Assembly (NCBI RefSeq): GCF_009601765.2
Contig: NZ_CP045699.1
Coordinates: 868,001 to 932,000, forward strand
Length of the DNA stretch: 64,000 nucleotides
From: Vibrio algicola
GTDB taxonomy: Bacteria > Pseudomonadota > Gammaproteobacteria > Enterobacterales > Vibrionaceae
Reading direction: 5' to 3'
Both the position numbers and the translations under genes were made by a program. This document shows, piece after piece, positions 16,890 to 27,297 of this stretch; positions within the stretch are counted from its first letter, which is position 1; each line of letters starts with the position of its first letter. A model generated the notes under the pieces. The model did not search any database. It saw nothing but the letters and a program-made list of their open reading frames with translations, and had not been told where the DNA came from.

Positions 16890-18209
16890 TCACAGCACCA
16901 TCGCGGCAATCCAACCAAAGGCAATTAATGGCAAGTTGTAATGCAAGAAGGTTGGGATCACAGAATCCTTGATATGATCATGTTGTCCATCGGCATTTAA
17001 ACCAGAGGTTGGCCCCAAGGTCGAATCTGAAGCTGGAGACCCCGCATCACCTAGCGCCGCAGCGGTACCGACTAGTGCAATGGTTGCCGCTGGTGAAAAA
17101 CCAAATGACAATGCCAAAGGAACATAGATAGTGGCAATAATAGGAATGGTTGAGAACGACGAACCAATCCCCATCGTGATCAACAAACCAACGATTAACA
17201 TCGCGAATGCGGCAATACCTTGATGGCCACTCATGCTGTGTTGCAAGAACCCGACTAAGGTCTCAACACCGCCTGTGGCTTTCATTACGCTGGCAAAACC
17301 ATTGGCAGAGATCATGATAAAACCAATCATCGCCATCATTTGTACACCGCGAGTAAAACTATCCTGACTGGTTTGGAAAGGCTTCCCAAATGATAAAATA
17401 ATGAAACCGACTAACGCGCCAACAATCATCGAACCAGAATAAAGCTGAGCAGATAAAGTGGCCACGATACTGACGACTGCAATGACGACCGCTTTTTTAT
17501 CAATGCCTACTTGTTGTAGTGATTCAGGTGTTGTGGCGACTTCCTCGTATTGACGAGGCTTACGGTAAGTAATAAAGATACTCACTAATAAACCAAAAAT
17601 CATGCCACACGCTGGAATAAACATCGCCGCAGGAATTTGGCTTGCGGTAGCGCTGGTTAAGCCATTATTGACTAACGCAGGTAATAAAATATCGTTTAAG
17701 AAAATGCCACCAAAACCAATCGGCAAAATCATATAAGGTGTGACCAAACCAAAGGTGATCACACAGGCAATCATACGGCGGTCAATATTCATTTTATTTA
17801 ACGCAGACAGTAGCGGTGGAACAATAATCGGAATAAAAGCAATATGGACTGGAATGATGTTTTGTGATGAGACCGCTAAGATCAATAAGCTTGAAAGGAT
17901 GGCATACTTTAAAATGGCAGACGCTTTTTGATTGGTTTCACCATGCACACGTTTGATCACCGCATTGGACAGTAAATCGGTAATACCAGTTTGGGCTAAC
18001 GCTACAGCAAACGCACCAAGTAGGGCGTAACTTAGAGCAATTTCAGCGCCATCGCCGAGGCCAGCTTGGAAAGCGGCAACGGTTTGGTCAAGGGAAAGGT
18101 GAGCCAGTAAGCCCCCAGTAATGGCACTAAGCGTTAGTGCAATAACAACATTAACGCGCAGTAACGACAGTACTAGCATTAAGCAAACGGAAATAACAAC
18201 AGGGTTCAT
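16890..18209 (-). CDS. NhaC-type Na+/H+ antiporter family protein
   Basis: A 439-residue polytopic inner-membrane carrier with about eleven hydrophobic segments. The N-terminal domain (about 1-75, [29 protein letters not shown]) followed by an NhaC-like body places it in the Na_H_antiporter group common in Vibrio and Haemophilus. The conserved [31 protein letters not shown] stretch near 385-415 is typical. Some members may carry amino acids instead of ions, so the substrate is not sure. It lies 61 bases downstream of rnt on the same strand. Confidence 0.82.
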   Translation of the reverse strand: MNPVVISVCLMLVLSLLRVNVVIALTLSAITGGLLAHLSLDQTVAAFQAGLGDGAEIALSYALLGAFAVALAQTGITDLLSNAVIKRVHGETNQKASAILKYAILSSLLILAVSSQNIIPVHIAFIPIIVPPLLSALNKMNIDRRMIACVITFGLVTPYMILPIGFGGIFLNDILLPALVNNGLTSATASQIPAAMFIPACGMIFGLLVSIFITYRKPRQYEEVATTPESLQQVGIDKKAVVIAVVSIVATLSAQLYSGSMIVGALVGFIILSFGKPFQTSQDSFTRGVQMMAMIGFIMISANGFASVMKATGGVETLVGFLQHSMSGHQGIAAFAMLIVGLLITMGIGSSFSTIPIIATIYVPLALSFGFSPAATIALVGTAAALGDAGSPASDSTLGPTSGLNADGQHDHIKDSVIPTFLHYNLPLIAFGWIAAMVL

Positions 18210-18270
18210 AGTGCTCTCTAGTTTTAATTATTGGGTCGATTCAATGATCAGCTGATTCATTTTCGATTGA

Positions 18271-18915
18271 TTATTCGCTTGCTTCAAGCGGCCAACCACC
18301 TAAAGCTTTCCATTTATTGACGATTTTACAAAAAAGATCAGCAGTCACTTTAGTATCATAAAGGGCTGAATGAGCCGCTTTATTATCAAACTCCATTCCT
18401 GCTGCAATGCAAGCTTTCGCCAATACGGTTTGTCCGTAGGCCAGTCCGCTTAATGCCGCAGTATCAAAGGTGGCAAAAGGGTGGAATGGGATCCGTTTTA
18501 ATTTGCTTCGCTCAGCCGCCGCCATCACGAAGTTCAGATCGAAAGTGGCATTATGCGCAACCATGATCGCACGACCACAGTTTGCTGCTTTTTGTTCTTT
18601 TCGGACGAGCTTAAATATTTCTTTAAGTGCTTCTGCTTCACTTACTGCGCCACGTAATGGGCTGTAAGGATCGCGTATGCCGGTGAACTCTAACGCTTCT
18701 TTTTCAAGGTTAGCCCCTTCAAAAGGCTCAACATTAAATTGAATGGTTGAAGCTGGGTAAAGATCCCCGTTATCGTCCATGGCTAAAGTGACGGCACAAA
18801 TTTCGAGCAGCGCATCAGTTTTTGAGTTAAATCCGGCTGTTTCTACATCGATAACAACAGGAAAATAGCCACGAAAGCGACTTTTTAGTGTCAAAGCGTC
18901 ATTTTTGTCAGTCAT
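18271..18915 (-). CDS. rnt: Ribonuclease T
   Basis: A 214-residue DEDDh 3'-5' exoribonuclease that trims tRNA CCA ends, 5S and 23S rRNA and other stable RNAs. The exonuclease motifs are visible: VIDVETAGF with D23 and E25, [11 protein letters not shown] with the third acidic residue, and [17 protein letters not shown] with the catalytic His and last Asp. Length fits RNase T rather than the DNA polymerase epsilon subunit. It is downstream of gloA, with a terminator between. Confidence 0.95.
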   Translation of the reverse strand: MTDKNDALTLKSRFRGYFPVVIDVETAGFNSKTDALLEICAVTLAMDDNGDLYPASTIQFNVEPFEGANLEKEALEFTGIRDPYSPLRGAVSEAEALKEIFKLVRKEQKAANCGRAIMVAHNATFDLNFVMAAAERSKLKRIPFHPFATFDTAALSGLAYGQTVLAKACIAAGMEFDNKAAHSALYDTKVTADLFCKIVNKWKALGGWPLEASE

Positions 18916-19028
18916 TGGTTTTCTGATCCGTGAATTAGCCCAGTATTATTGCAGATTAGCATCTGAACTTCATCCATTTTTCAATTTTCAAGACTGGAGG
19001 AAGTGAAAGGTCCACCGGAAAACAAGCA

Positions 19029-19054
19029 TAAAAAAGAGCCACAAAAGGCTCTTT
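19029..19054 (-). terminator. Terminator after gloA
   Basis: On the minus strand AAAGAGCC and GGCTCTTT pair around TTTTGT and run into TTTT. It lies about 35 bases past the gloA stop. Confidence 0.8.
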
Positions 19055-19089
19055 AAATCGTGATGTTAACATAGCAAACTAAGCTAAAT

Positions 19090-19506
19090 TTAACCTTCTA
19101 ATCCGGCGCTCATTTGGCTGGTTTGAATTAATTCAATCATGTAGCCATCTGGGTCTTTTACAAAAGCAATATGTGTGCTGCCGCCTTTGACTGGACCAGG
19201 CTCACGAGTCACTTGACCACCGGCCGCTTTAATGGCATCACAAGCACTGTAAATATCATCAAAGCCTAATGCGATATGACCATAACCCGTCCCAAGATCG
19301 TATTCTGAAGTATCCCAGTTATAAGTGAGCTCAATCACCGCGCCTTGGGATTCATCGCCGTAACCGACAAAGGCTAAGCTGTATTTATATTCGGTATTGT
19401 CATTTTTACGTAGTAAATCCATACCAAGCACGTCGGTATAAAATGCGATAGATTTATCTAAGTCGCCCACGCGTACCATAGTGTGTAGCACTCTTCCATT
19501 CGACAT
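19090..19506 (-). CDS. gloA: Lactoylglutathione lyase (glyoxalase I)
   Basis: A 138-residue glyoxalase I that isomerises the methylglyoxal-glutathione hemithioacetal to S-lactoylglutathione. The two beta-alpha-beta-beta-beta repeats carry the four metal ligands in LHTMVRV (His), AVIELTYNW (Glu), GYGHIALG (His) and YMIELIQ (Glu). The short form without the zinc-type insert suggests a nickel enzyme like E. coli GloA. It is 53 bases downstream of nth on the same strand, at the end of the rnf-nth gene string. Confidence 0.95.
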   Translation of the reverse strand: MSNGRVLHTMVRVGDLDKSIAFYTDVLGMDLLRKNDNTEYKYSLAFVGYGDESQGAVIELTYNWDTSEYDLGTGYGHIALGFDDIYSACDAIKAAGGQVTREPGPVKGGSTHIAFVKDPDGYMIELIQTSQMSAGLEG

Positions 19507-19559
19507 TGTATGTTCCTTATTTTAATAATGATTCTTGAATAAACGGCTATATTGATTGT

Positions 19560-20195
19560 CTATAGTTCGGTTTTATCTTTGAACTCGCATAAGTCTTCAA
19601 TTATACAGCTACCGCATCTTGGTTTACGAGCGATGCAGGTATAGCGCCCATGTAAGATTAACCAATGATGAACATCGAGTTTAAACTCAGTAGGGATAAC
19701 TTTTAATAACTTTTGTTCGACATCATCAACGGTTTTTCCCATCGCGAGTTTAGTGCGATTTGATACACGATAAATATGAGTATCAACCGCGATCGTCGGC
19801 CAACCAAATGCGGTATTAAGGACCACGTTAGCGGTTTTTCGGCCCACACCCGGCAGTGCTTCTAAGGCGGTGCGATCTTCAGGTACTTGGCTGTTATGCA
19901 GTTCAATCAACATTTTACAAGTTTTAATCGTATTTTCAGCTTTAGAATTAAATAAGCCAATGGTTTTGATGTATTGCTTTAAGCCTTCGACACCCAGGGC
20001 GTAAATCGCTTCTGGAGTATTGGCGATAGGGTAGAGTTTGTCGGTGGCTTTATTGACACTGACATCGGTGGCTTGAGCTGAAAGTAAAACTGCAATTAAT
20101 AGCTCAAAGGGCGATGACCAGTTAAGTTCGGTTTGCGGGTTAGGGTTATTTTCTCGCAACCGCTCCAGTATGATCTTGCGTTTTTCATTATTCAT
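19560..20195 (-). CDS. nth: Endonuclease III (DNA glycosylase/AP lyase)
   Basis: A 211-residue base-excision repair enzyme that removes oxidised pyrimidines and nicks AP sites. The helix-hairpin-helix LPGVGRKTANVV contains catalytic K120, D138 is in VDTHIYRVSNR, and the C-terminal [4Fe-4S] cluster has C187, C194, C197 and C203 in the exact C-x6-C-x2-C-x5-C spacing. It follows rnfE by 122 bases, the standard rnf/rsx-nth arrangement in gammaproteobacteria. Confidence 0.97.
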   Translation of the reverse strand: MNNEKRKIILERLRENNPNPQTELNWSSPFELLIAVLLSAQATDVSVNKATDKLYPIANTPEAIYALGVEGLKQYIKTIGLFNSKAENTIKTCKMLIELHNSQVPEDRTALEALPGVGRKTANVVLNTAFGWPTIAVDTHIYRVSNRTKLAMGKTVDDVEQKLLKVIPTEFKLDVHHWLILHGRYTCIARKPRCGSCIIEDLCEFKDKTEL

Positions 20196-20317
20196 ACATT
20201 GCCTATTAAACTATTTATTTATGACCAATTCACGCATTTTTATCAGTTAAATGAGTGATTTTCAATGACACGGTTCATTAGCCATTAGTTATTAGCTATT
20301 AGCCATTACGCTTATCA

Positions 20318-21106
20318 TCAAACTTTAGTCACGCGAGCACGAGCAATGGTTGGCTTCTCTTGTTTCGGTTTGCGCTTGGCGATATTGCTATCAATCACCT
20401 GTTTAAGGGCAATTAAAAAACCGACGCCAATAAACGCACCTGGTGGCAAGAGTGCAAGTAAGAAACTGCTATCAATATGGAATAACTCAATACGCAGCAC
20501 AGAAGCCCAATTGCCCAGCAGTAAATCAGCGCCATCAAATAATGAGCCTTTACCGATAATTTCACGCAATGCACCCAATAAAGTGAGAACGGCCAACATG
20601 CCAAGTCCCATCCAAAAGCCATCGAGCGCAGCATTTTTAACATTATTTTTTGAGGCATAAGCTTCAGCGCGACCGATGATCACACAGTTGGTCACGATCA
20701 AAGGAATGAAAATACCAAGTGAGAGATACAAACCATACGCGTAAGCGCTCATCAATAATTGCACACAGGTAACGACTGCAGAAATGATCATCACAAAGAT
20801 AGGGATACGCACTTCTTTGGGCACGTAATTTCGCACTAAAGAGATGATGGTATTAGTACAAATCAGCACTAGCATAGTGGCGAGACCTAAACCTAAAGCA
20901 TTGGTGACGGTGGACGATACCGCTAACAACGGGCACAAACCAAGCAGTTGCACTAAAGCTGGGTTGTTATCCCATAGCCCATTCTTCATTAATTGTTTTT
21001 GCTCAGAAACAGACATTTCAGACGCGACTTGATCGGCTGCTTCTAGATCTGAAATATCAGACGATGGCGTTATATCTTGAGCTAAATCGGTGTTGAGACT
21101 AGACAT
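20318..21106 (-). CDS. rnfE: Rnf/Rsx electron transport complex subunit E
   Basis: A six-helix membrane subunit of the Rnf complex, which couples ferredoxin:NAD+ electron flow to ion movement (Na+ in Vibrio) and in E. coli helps reset SoxR. The start ATG at 21106 is preceded by GAGGG and follows the rnfG stop by one base; a GTG at 21118 would overlap rnfG and sits inside the ribosome site, so it is less likely. The protein has an extra acidic tail of about 30 residues before the usual [26 protein letters not shown] start. The [17 protein letters not shown] motif is conserved with RnfA. The C-terminal tail is basic. Confidence 0.94.
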   Translation of the reverse strand: MSSLNTDLAQDITPSSDISDLEAADQVASEMSVSEQKQLMKNGLWDNNPALVQLLGLCPLLAVSSTVTNALGLGLATMLVLICTNTIISLVRNYVPKEVRIPIFVMIISAVVTCVQLLMSAYAYGLYLSLGIFIPLIVTNCVIIGRAEAYASKNNVKNAALDGFWMGLGMLAVLTLLGALREIIGKGSLFDGADLLLGNWASVLRIELFHIDSSFLLALLPPGAFIGVGFLIALKQVIDSNIAKRKPKQEKPTIARARVTKV

Positions 21107-21107
21107 G

Positions 21108-21734
21108 TTATCCCTCACAATTTAATGGTTGATTAAGAATAGTGGCTTTATTTTGCTTAAAGTAAATAACGGTTTTCTTAATAGCTTTGACCATGGCGCG
21201 CGGAGTAATGGTAGCACCGGTAAATTGGTCAAACTGCCCGCCATCTTTACGTACTGCCCATTCCGCTTTATTTTCATCGGTGACGGTTTTATGATCGAAG
21301 CTGAAAATCCACTTACTTTTTCGCACTTCAATTTTATCGCCTAAGCCAGGGGTTTCATTATGTTCTAGCACTCGCGAACTGGTGATCACACCGTCCATAT
21401 CCATGCCGACGATGATTTTGATCGCGCCGTTATAACCATCTGGGGCATAAGATTCAATTGCAATCGCGGTCGGTTTGCCATCTTTGGTGGCTAAATAGGC
21501 CGGCATAGGTTTGGTGGTGACACTGGTTTGCGACGGCAATAACATGCACGATGAAAATAGAGGCTTATCGTGCATACTGCGTGGGATCACTTGATTGAGT
21601 GTCTTTTGCAATTGCATTTGTTGTTGATGGGTAATGGTGTCTGCCGTGACCCAATTGGTAACCGCGACTAACGCGGTGGAAGCAATGGCAAATACCGCCA
21701 AAATGGCCCCATTTTTCTTCATGGCATTAAGCAT
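21108..21734 (-). CDS. rnfG: Rnf/Rsx electron transport complex subunit G
   Basis: A 208-residue periplasm-facing flavoprotein anchored by one N-terminal helix (about 8-28). The FMN-binding domain carries the GATIT motif with T175, the residue known to hold FMN by a phosphoester bond in Vibrio RnfG. The motif [14 protein letters not shown] follows the helix. It is 6 bases downstream of rnfD and nearly touches rnfE, so translation is coupled within the operon. Confidence 0.96.
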   Translation of the reverse strand: MLNAMKKNGAILAVFAIASTALVAVTNWVTADTITHQQQMQLQKTLNQVIPRSMHDKPLFSSCMLLPSQTSVTTKPMPAYLATKDGKPTAIAIESYAPDGYNGAIKIIVGMDMDGVITSSRVLEHNETPGLGDKIEVRKSKWIFSFDHKTVTDENKAEWAVRKDGGQFDQFTGATITPRAMVKAIKKTVIYFKQNKATILNQPLNCEG

Positions 21735-21740
21735 AATATT

Positions 21741-22793
21741 TTACCTTGTATGGCCGTAAGTACGGGGCTTGGTGTAGTAATCAATTAACGGTACCGACAT
21801 ATTGGCCAGTAAGATGGCAAATGCAACGCCATCAGGGAAACCGCCCCAAGAACGAATTAAAAACACCACTACACCAATCATGCAGCCATAGTACAAACGT
21901 CCCTTGGTGGTGGTGGAGGCCGTAATAGGATCGGTCGCAATAAAGAATGCCCCTAGCATCGTTGCACCAGATAACAATTGCAGTGCTGGCGAGGCCGTCA
22001 TTCCTGGATCAAATAAACTGGTTAAGACACTCATCACGAATAAGCTTAGCAGCATTGCAGTGGGTATTTGCCATTGGATAATGCGCATTTTTAATAACAC
22101 TGCACCACCAAATAAGAATGCAATATTAACCCATTGCCAGCCTATGCCAAATAAACCACTGTAAGGGGCTTGTTGCATGATCTCACTGGCAGTATGCCCA
22201 GCACGAATGGATGTTTTGAACGTGTCCAGTGGGGTTGCCATAGTGACACCATCAATACCGGTTCGCACTTGTAATAGTGATAAACCATCGCCGTTATAGC
22301 CGCTAAAAATTAATTTGACGCAATCAGAGAAGTGCAAATGCAAGCTAGTGACCACCTCTGGTGCTAACCAACTGGTCATTTGTACTGGGAATGAAATCAG
22401 TAGTACCACATACGCGACCATTGCAGGGTTAAAGAGGTTTTGTCCAATACCTCCGTATAAATGTTTACCGATCACAATGGCAAAAAACAAACCAATTGCC
22501 ATTAGCCACCAAGGAGAGAGTGGCGGTATCGAAACCGCAAGTAGCATGCCGGTCACCATAGCACTATTATCTTTTAATGCGGTTAAAGGTGAGCGTTTTC
22601 TTAGCAGCATGACCGCAGCTTCAAAAAACCAAGCTAATAAGACTGCATATACAACTTGAATTAATACACCGTAACCGAAAAAGTAGGTTTGTGCGCCAAT
22701 ACCAGGGAGTAAACATAAGGCTACCCACATCATAATGTTGGAGGTATTGCGTTTGACATGAACGTGCGGTGAGCTGGTAATAAAAAACGCCAC
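21741..22793 (-). CDS. rnfD: Rnf/Rsx electron transport complex subunit D
   Basis: A 350-residue polytopic membrane flavoprotein homologous to NqrB. T187 in [10 protein letters not shown] is the position of covalent FMN in Vibrio RnfD. The [17 protein letters not shown] start and the [20 protein letters not shown] stretch are diagnostic. It starts with GTG, whose G is the last base of the rnfC TAG stop, and is preceded by AGGAGAAG, so the two genes are translationally coupled. Confidence 0.96.
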   Translation of the reverse strand: MAFFITSSPHVHVKRNTSNIMMWVALCLLPGIGAQTYFFGYGVLIQVVYAVLLAWFFEAAVMLLRKRSPLTALKDNSAMVTGMLLAVSIPPLSPWWLMAIGLFFAIVIGKHLYGGIGQNLFNPAMVAYVVLLISFPVQMTSWLAPEVVTSLHLHFSDCVKLIFSGYNGDGLSLLQVRTGIDGVTMATPLDTFKTSIRAGHTASEIMQQAPYSGLFGIGWQWVNIAFLFGGAVLLKMRIIQWQIPTAMLLSLFVMSVLTSLFDPGMTASPALQLLSGATMLGAFFIATDPITASTTTKGRLYYGCMIGVVVFLIRSWGGFPDGVAFAILLANMSVPLIDYYTKPRTYGHTR

Positions 22794-25225
22794 TATTTCT
22801 TCTCCTGTTTATTTTTGCCGATAAAGACCGGTATATCGAACAGATCATCAAGCGATAAATCAGATGTTGGTTGTGCTTTTTCTGCTACGGCATCTGATTG
22901 CTCTGTTTGTGCCATGAGTTTCTCCGCTCCCGCAACTTGGCTTTCTGAGTGACTGTCAGGCTGTGCTTGCTGTTGTGCCTGTTGCTGCGCCTGTTGTTCG
23001 GCTTTGCGCGCTTTGGCTCGAGCAACTGCTGCGGCCACGGCGGCATTTTTTGGCGCGGGTGCAGACATTGATTTAGTTTCAGGTTCCATGCTGATATTTT
23101 GTTTGTCGGTGTCAGTATCGGTATCGGTGTCGCTTTTGCTGTCAGTTTGGTCTTGCAGCTGCGCCTGTTGTTCTGCTTTACGCGCTTTGGCTCGAGCAAC
23201 TGCAGCGGCCACGGCGGCATTTTTGGGCGTAGGTGCCGGGGTTGATTTTGTTTCAGGCTCCGCGCTGTTATTTTGGTTGTCAGTGTCAGTGTCAATATCA
23301 GCTTCGGTTTCGCTGTCAGCCTGTGTTTGCTGCTGTGCCTGCTGTTCGGCTTTACGCGCTTTAGCTCGAGCCACTGCTGCGGCCACGGCGGCATTTTTTG
23401 GCGCGGGTGCAGGGGTTGATTTAGCTTCAGGTTCCGCGCTGATATCTTGTTTGTCAGTATCAGCTTCGGTGTTGGTTTCTTTGTCGGTTTCGCATTTGCT
23501 TTCAGCTTGTGCTTGTAGTTGCGCTTTTTTCTCGCGCGCTACTCGTTTGCGCTCTTCACGCAATTTCATCATTTCACTGTTATCAGGCTCGCTCTGTCCG
23601 GCTTTTGCGGCAGCTGCTTGTTTGGCTTTAGCGCGAGCAATGGCCGCAGCAACAGCCGGTTTCACGGTTGTGGTATCCGGCGTGAGTGTGGCTTGTTGCG
23701 CTTTCACTCTAGCAATCGCGGCGGCTATCGCATCATCGCCACCTGCCGTTTTATTCATCTCGCCACGACGTTTATCCGCCGCTTGCTTAAAGCGATTTTC
23801 ACGCTCTTGTTTATCTCGCTCAAGACGTTGTTGTCTTTCTTCAAAACGCAGTTTAGCGCGTTCGGCTTCTTTGGCTTCTTGATTACGGGTCCAGATCTCG
23901 GATTTGGCTTGGCGATAATATTGCACCAACGGGATCTCACTTGGGCAAACATAAGCACAAGCGCCACATTCGATGCAATCCGACAGATGGTATTCTTCAC
24001 ATTTGTCGTAATCTTGTGCTTTGGCATACCACTGCATTTGTTGTGGTAGCAATGACACTGGGCACACTTCGGCACAAGCAGTACAGCGGATGCAGGCCAT
24101 TTCTTGTGAAGCCGGTGCCAACTCTTTGCGTTTTGGCGCTAAAATACAGTTGGTGATCTTGGTGATCGGCACATGGGGATGCGGTAAGGTGAAGCCCATT
24201 AATGAACCGCCGATGATCAGGCGAGGATGACGTTTGTCAGCTTTATATCCAAACTGTTCTAATAGTGATGAAATTGGCGTGCCTAAACGAGCAAAGACAT
24301 TGCCTTTTTGCGCAAAAGAATCACCCGTTAAGGTCACAACACGTTCAATTAAAGGCTCGCCATCGACAATCGCACGTTTAATCGCAAAAGCTGTACCGAC
24401 GTTTTGCATCAGTACGCCGACTGCAGCCGAGTGCGCTTTGCTAGGCACTTCACGCCCAGTTAATACCTTGATTAATTGCTTCGCACCACCGGATGGGTAT
24501 TTGGTCGGGATCACACGGATCACTAAATCCACTTCTTTGGCGGCGAGTTCGAGTGCGGCGGTGGCTTCTTTTTTATTATCTTCAATGCCGATGATGGTGA
24601 CTTCAGGTTTTAGAATATGCTGGATCACCTGAACGCCTTGGATCACTTCTTCTGCAAAGTCGCGCATTAAGCGATCATCGGCGGTGATGTAAGGTTCGCA
24701 CTCTGCGGCATTGATGATGAGTATTTTGGTTTTTGCTAATCCGGTATGCAGCTTACGAGCGGTAGGAAAACCCGCACCGCCCATACCTGAGATACCCGAC
24801 TGGCGGATCTTTTCGATCAGAGCTTCGGGATCGACATCTTGATAGTTTGGTGTGGCTTGTTTTTCAATCCAAGTATCGAGTCCATCGGGTTTAATAATTA
24901 TGCACAGATCAGATAAGCCAGATGGGTGAGCGATAGTGCGTTTTTCTATCGCGGTGACCGTGCCAGATGTCGGCGCATGGACCGGCACCATAAAGGCGAG
25001 ATTGGCATGAGTAAGTTGCTGACCACGTAAGACATGATCGCCAACTTTAATGCAGATATCCCCCGGACGACCAATGTGCTGTTTCAATGGCAGGATAAAT
25101 TCATCGGCCAGTTGTGGAAAAACCATAGTCGTGTGTGATGATTGATCTTTATTTTCCGGCGGATGAATGCCGCCGGGGAAATCCCAGAGTTGACCGTGAC
25201 GAATTTGTTCAATTAAAGACGACAT
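22793..25225 (-). CDS. rnfC: Rnf/Rsx electron transport complex subunit C with long Ala/Lys-rich repeat tail
   Basis: An 810-residue peripheral subunit with NADH/FMN-binding and SLBB-type domains (about 30-330; [15 protein letters not shown] near 140) and two [4Fe-4S] motifs, [12 protein letters not shown] and [12 protein letters not shown], near 375-425. After a charged coiled coil (about 440-490, many Glu/Arg/Lys) the tail to residue 800 is low complexity. It has five versions of an AVAAAxARAKAxKA helix, the last three inside nearly identical repeat units with acidic D/E/T-rich linkers. Vibrio RnfC proteins often have such variable tails; their role is unknown. The core is fully conserved. 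Confidence 0.95.
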   Translation of the reverse strand: MSSLIEQIRHGQLWDFPGGIHPPENKDQSSHTTMVFPQLADEFILPLKQHIGRPGDICIKVGDHVLRGQQLTHANLAFMVPVHAPTSGTVTAIEKRTIAHPSGLSDLCIIIKPDGLDTWIEKQATPNYQDVDPEALIEKIRQSGISGMGGAGFPTARKLHTGLAKTKILIINAAECEPYITADDRLMRDFAEEVIQGVQVIQHILKPEVTIIGIEDNKKEATAALELAAKEVDLVIRVIPTKYPSGGAKQLIKVLTGREVPSKAHSAAVGVLMQNVGTAFAIKRAIVDGEPLIERVVTLTGDSFAQKGNVFARLGTPISSLLEQFGYKADKRHPRLIIGGSLMGFTLPHPHVPITKITNCILAPKRKELAPASQEMACIRCTACAEVCPVSLLPQQMQWYAKAQDYDKCEEYHLSDCIECGACAYVCPSEIPLVQYYRQAKSEIWTRNQEAKEAERAKLRFEERQQRLERDKQERENRFKQAADKRRGEMNKTAGGDDAIAAAIARVKAQQATLTPDTTTVKPAVAAAIARAKAKQAAAAKAGQSEPDNSEMMKLREERKRVAREKKAQLQAQAESKCETDKETNTEADTDKQDISAEPEAKSTPAPAPKNAAVAAAVARAKARKAEQQAQQQTQADSETEADIDTDTDNQNNSAEPETKSTPAPTPKNAAVAAAVARAKARKAEQQAQLQDQTDSKSDTDTDTDTDKQNISMEPETKSMSAPAPKNAAVAAAVARAKARKAEQQAQQQAQQQAQPDSHSESQVAGAEKLMAQTEQSDAVAEKAQPTSDLSLDDLFDIPVFIGKNKQEKK
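22991..23412 (-). repeat. Three tandem repeat units inside rnfC
   Basis: A segment of about 74 bases encoding [20 protein letters not shown] occurs at 22991-23064, 23165-23238 and 23339-23412, at a constant period of 174 bases (58 codons). Units differ at few sites, including in third codon positions, so recent duplication or gene conversion is likely. The period is a multiple of three, so unit gain or loss keeps the frame. Confidence 0.85.
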
Positions 25226-25235
25226 TCTATTTCCT

Positions 25236-25865
25236 TCAATTCACGGTTTCAGATTTGGATGCAGTGTCAGCAGAGGCTTCAATGTTTGCAGTCTCATTTT
25301 GGGTTGCCGGAGATAAATCAGTGACAACCGGAATAGTGTTTAAGGTCCACTTCCAAGTATCGGGGGTGGTTTCAACTGGGATCATTTCAATACAGTCAGT
25401 CGGGCAGGGCGCAACACAAAGATCGCAGCCAGTACATTCACTTTTGATCACCGTGTGCATTGCTTTCGTGCCGCCGACAATCGCATCGACTGGGCAAGCT
25501 TGAATACACTTAGTACAACCAATGCACATATCTTCATGAATAAAGGCGACTTTCTTAACCGCTTCTTCAATGTTGGCGCTATCGGATGGAACATCAATAC
25601 CCATTAAGTTTGCCAGTTTCTCAATGCCCGCTTGACCGCCTGGTGGGCATTTGGTGATAGCATCACCATTGGCAATCGCTTCCGCGTAAGGACGGCAACC
25701 AGGGTAGCCACATTGACCACATTGTGTTTGCGGTAAAATATCATCAATTTGATCGACGATTGGATCGGCTTCGACTTTGAAACGAATAGAGGCAAAGCCC
25801 AGAATAACCCCAAAAACGGCGGCTAAAGCGGCAATGGCAGCAACAGCAATAACGATGGTACTCAT
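25236..25865 (-). CDS. rnfB: Rnf/Rsx electron transport complex subunit B
   Basis: A 209-residue iron-sulfur subunit. An N-terminal hydrophobic helix (about 3-26) anchors it, followed by the [16 protein letters not shown] cluster motif near 49-64 and two ferredoxin-type [4Fe-4S] motifs, [12 protein letters not shown] and [12 protein letters not shown]. It passes electrons from reduced donors into the complex. It starts 3 bases after the rnfA stop and ends 10 bases before rnfC. Confidence 0.96.
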   Translation of the reverse strand: MSTIVIAVAAIAALAAVFGVILGFASIRFKVEADPIVDQIDDILPQTQCGQCGYPGCRPYAEAIANGDAITKCPPGGQAGIEKLANLMGIDVPSDSANIEEAVKKVAFIHEDMCIGCTKCIQACPVDAIVGGTKAMHTVIKSECTGCDLCVAPCPTDCIEMIPVETTPDTWKWTLNTIPVVTDLSPATQNETANIEASADTASKSETVN

Positions 25866-25868
25866 GAA

Positions 25869-26447
25869 TTATTTCACCAAGCCAGTAAAGCCCATAAAGG
25901 CGAGTGACATTAAACCTGCGGTGATCATCGCAATCGATGCACCTTTAAATGGCATAGGAACATCTGCCGCGGCAATACGTTCACGCATTGAGGCAAATAG
26001 AATCAATACTAGCGAGAAGCCTACCGCCGCGCCAAAGCCATAGATGATTGACTCTATAAAGTTATGATTTTCATTGATATTAAGCAAAGCAACGCCCAGA
26101 ACCGCACAGTTAGTGGTGATCAAGGGCAAGAAAATACCTAATAAACGATAAAGGGTAGGACTGGTTTTATGCACCACCATTTCGGTAAATTGAACCACAA
26201 ACGCAATCACTAAAATAAAGCTCATGGTTTGTAAGTATTCAATCCCTAATGGGCGCAAAATATAGGTTTGAACTAAATAAGAGCAGACCGACGCGAGAGT
26301 GAGAACAAACGTCGTCGCCAGCCCCATGCCAATGGCGGTTTCTAATTTCTTTGATACGCCCATAAACGGGCAGATGCCGAGGAATTTGACGAGCACAAAG
26401 TTATTGACTAAGACGGTGCCAACAAGCAAGAGAAGGTAATCGGTCAT
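25869..26447 (-). CDS. rnfA: Rnf/Rsx electron transport complex subunit A
   Basis: A 192-residue six-helix membrane subunit, first gene of rnfABCDGE-nth. [34 protein letters not shown] and the mirror motif [14 protein letters not shown] are the paired half-helix signatures that hold a [2Fe-2S] cluster between RnfA and RnfE in known structures. The operon promoter must lie in 26448-26592, between the gene and the tRNA terminator. Confidence 0.96.
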   Translation of the reverse strand: MTDYLLLLVGTVLVNNFVLVKFLGICPFMGVSKKLETAIGMGLATTFVLTLASVCSYLVQTYILRPLGIEYLQTMSFILVIAFVVQFTEMVVHKTSPTLYRLLGIFLPLITTNCAVLGVALLNINENHNFIESIIYGFGAAVGFSLVLILFASMRERIAAADVPMPFKGASIAMITAGLMSLAFMGFTGLVK

Positions 26448-26592
26448 ATCATCTCATTAGGTTAATAGTGATCCCGATATTATCGTCATTTGTGACACTA
26501 ATAACAACCTACTGAAAATAGGTATTTAGTCATTTAAGGCAGTATTTATCGGGAAAAAGCAATAAAGTTGATTTAAAGCGAGAAAAAAACGC

Positions 26593-26622
26593 AAAAAGGC
26601 CGCATTAATATGCGGCCTTTTT
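26593..26622 (-). terminator. Terminator after tRNA-Asn
   Basis: AAAAAGGCCGCAT and ATGCGGCCTTTTT form a 13-base perfect stem with a TAAT loop, located 7 bases past the tRNA 3' end. It insulates the rnf promoter region from tRNA transcription. Confidence 0.9.
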
Positions 26623-26628
26623 TAAATT

Positions 26629-26704
26629 TGGCTCCCTGTGCAAGACTTGAACTTGCGACATACGGATTAACAGTCCGCCGTTCTACCAACTGAACTAACA
26701 GGGA
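26629..26704 (-). tRNA. tRNA-Asn (anticodon GUU)
   Basis: A 76-base tRNA with encoded CCA. The acceptor stem TCCCTGT/ACAGGGA, D-loop AGTTCAGTTGGTAGA, anticodon stem-loop CGGACTGTTAATCCG giving GTT, and T-loop GTTCAAGTC are all present. Confidence 0.95.
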
Positions 26705-27297
26705 ATTATTCAACGAGGAGGATTCTAGCGAGAGTCGTTTTTACTGTCAATCCACGAAGCAATAAAAAAGTGATTTTTTTTAAGTTTTTTAGCTTTACTT
26801 TCTTGTATCAATTGACTGGCAAGGGCTAGAGCTAGTTATCCACTAAATTTGTGGATAAGTGTGTGCATGAAACCTGAGCAATTAATTGGTCACTGTATTA
26901 TTAACAAGTGTTTAATTAATAAGTATGGTCTAATTGATTGTATTTTATAGCTTTGTGAGTAAGTTAATTAGTTAGTGTTGATGTGGATTAAATGAACAAA
27001 GAAAAGAGAAATGTTAATAAAATGAGATGAAATGATTTTTTTTGGGGAAAAGCAGTGGGTAAAAATAGAGGGTATGTTGCGAGTAGCTAAATCGAGGGAC
27101 AAGAATATTAACAGAATTAAATTTAATTCGCTAGCGCTAAATAGGCTGTTTTGGATGCGATTCTAACCAGATCATCCGCTATTTTAATTCGCTGCTATTT
27201 TTTAAACAGCGATACCGATTCACAAGTTTAAAATGTTTGGATACAGTAGACCCCTGCAACCTTTGCGCGAAACCATTATGACCAAGTTGAGAGTGTT
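26705..27297. promoter_or_regulatory. 593-base AT-rich region upstream of uvrB
   Basis: No gene is seen. TTATCCACT (26836-26844) and TGTGGATAA (26850-26858) form an inverted pair of DnaA-box-like 9-mers, five bases apart. The uvrB promoter should be near the right end. I looked for a LexA box (CTGT-N8-ACAG) before uvrB and found no good one; the nearest weak resemblance is around GTTTGGATACAGT at 27235-27248. The rest is plain AT-rich DNA. Confidence 0.4.

Noticed and set aside
23004..23882. 292-codon plus-strand frame opposite rnfC
   Set aside because: It is antisense to the repetitive Ala-rich rnfC tail; the lack of stops follows from the biased codons.
27235..27248. LexA box before uvrB
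   Set aside because: GTTTGGATACAGT lacks the CTGT half at the right spacing; not a convincing SOS box.
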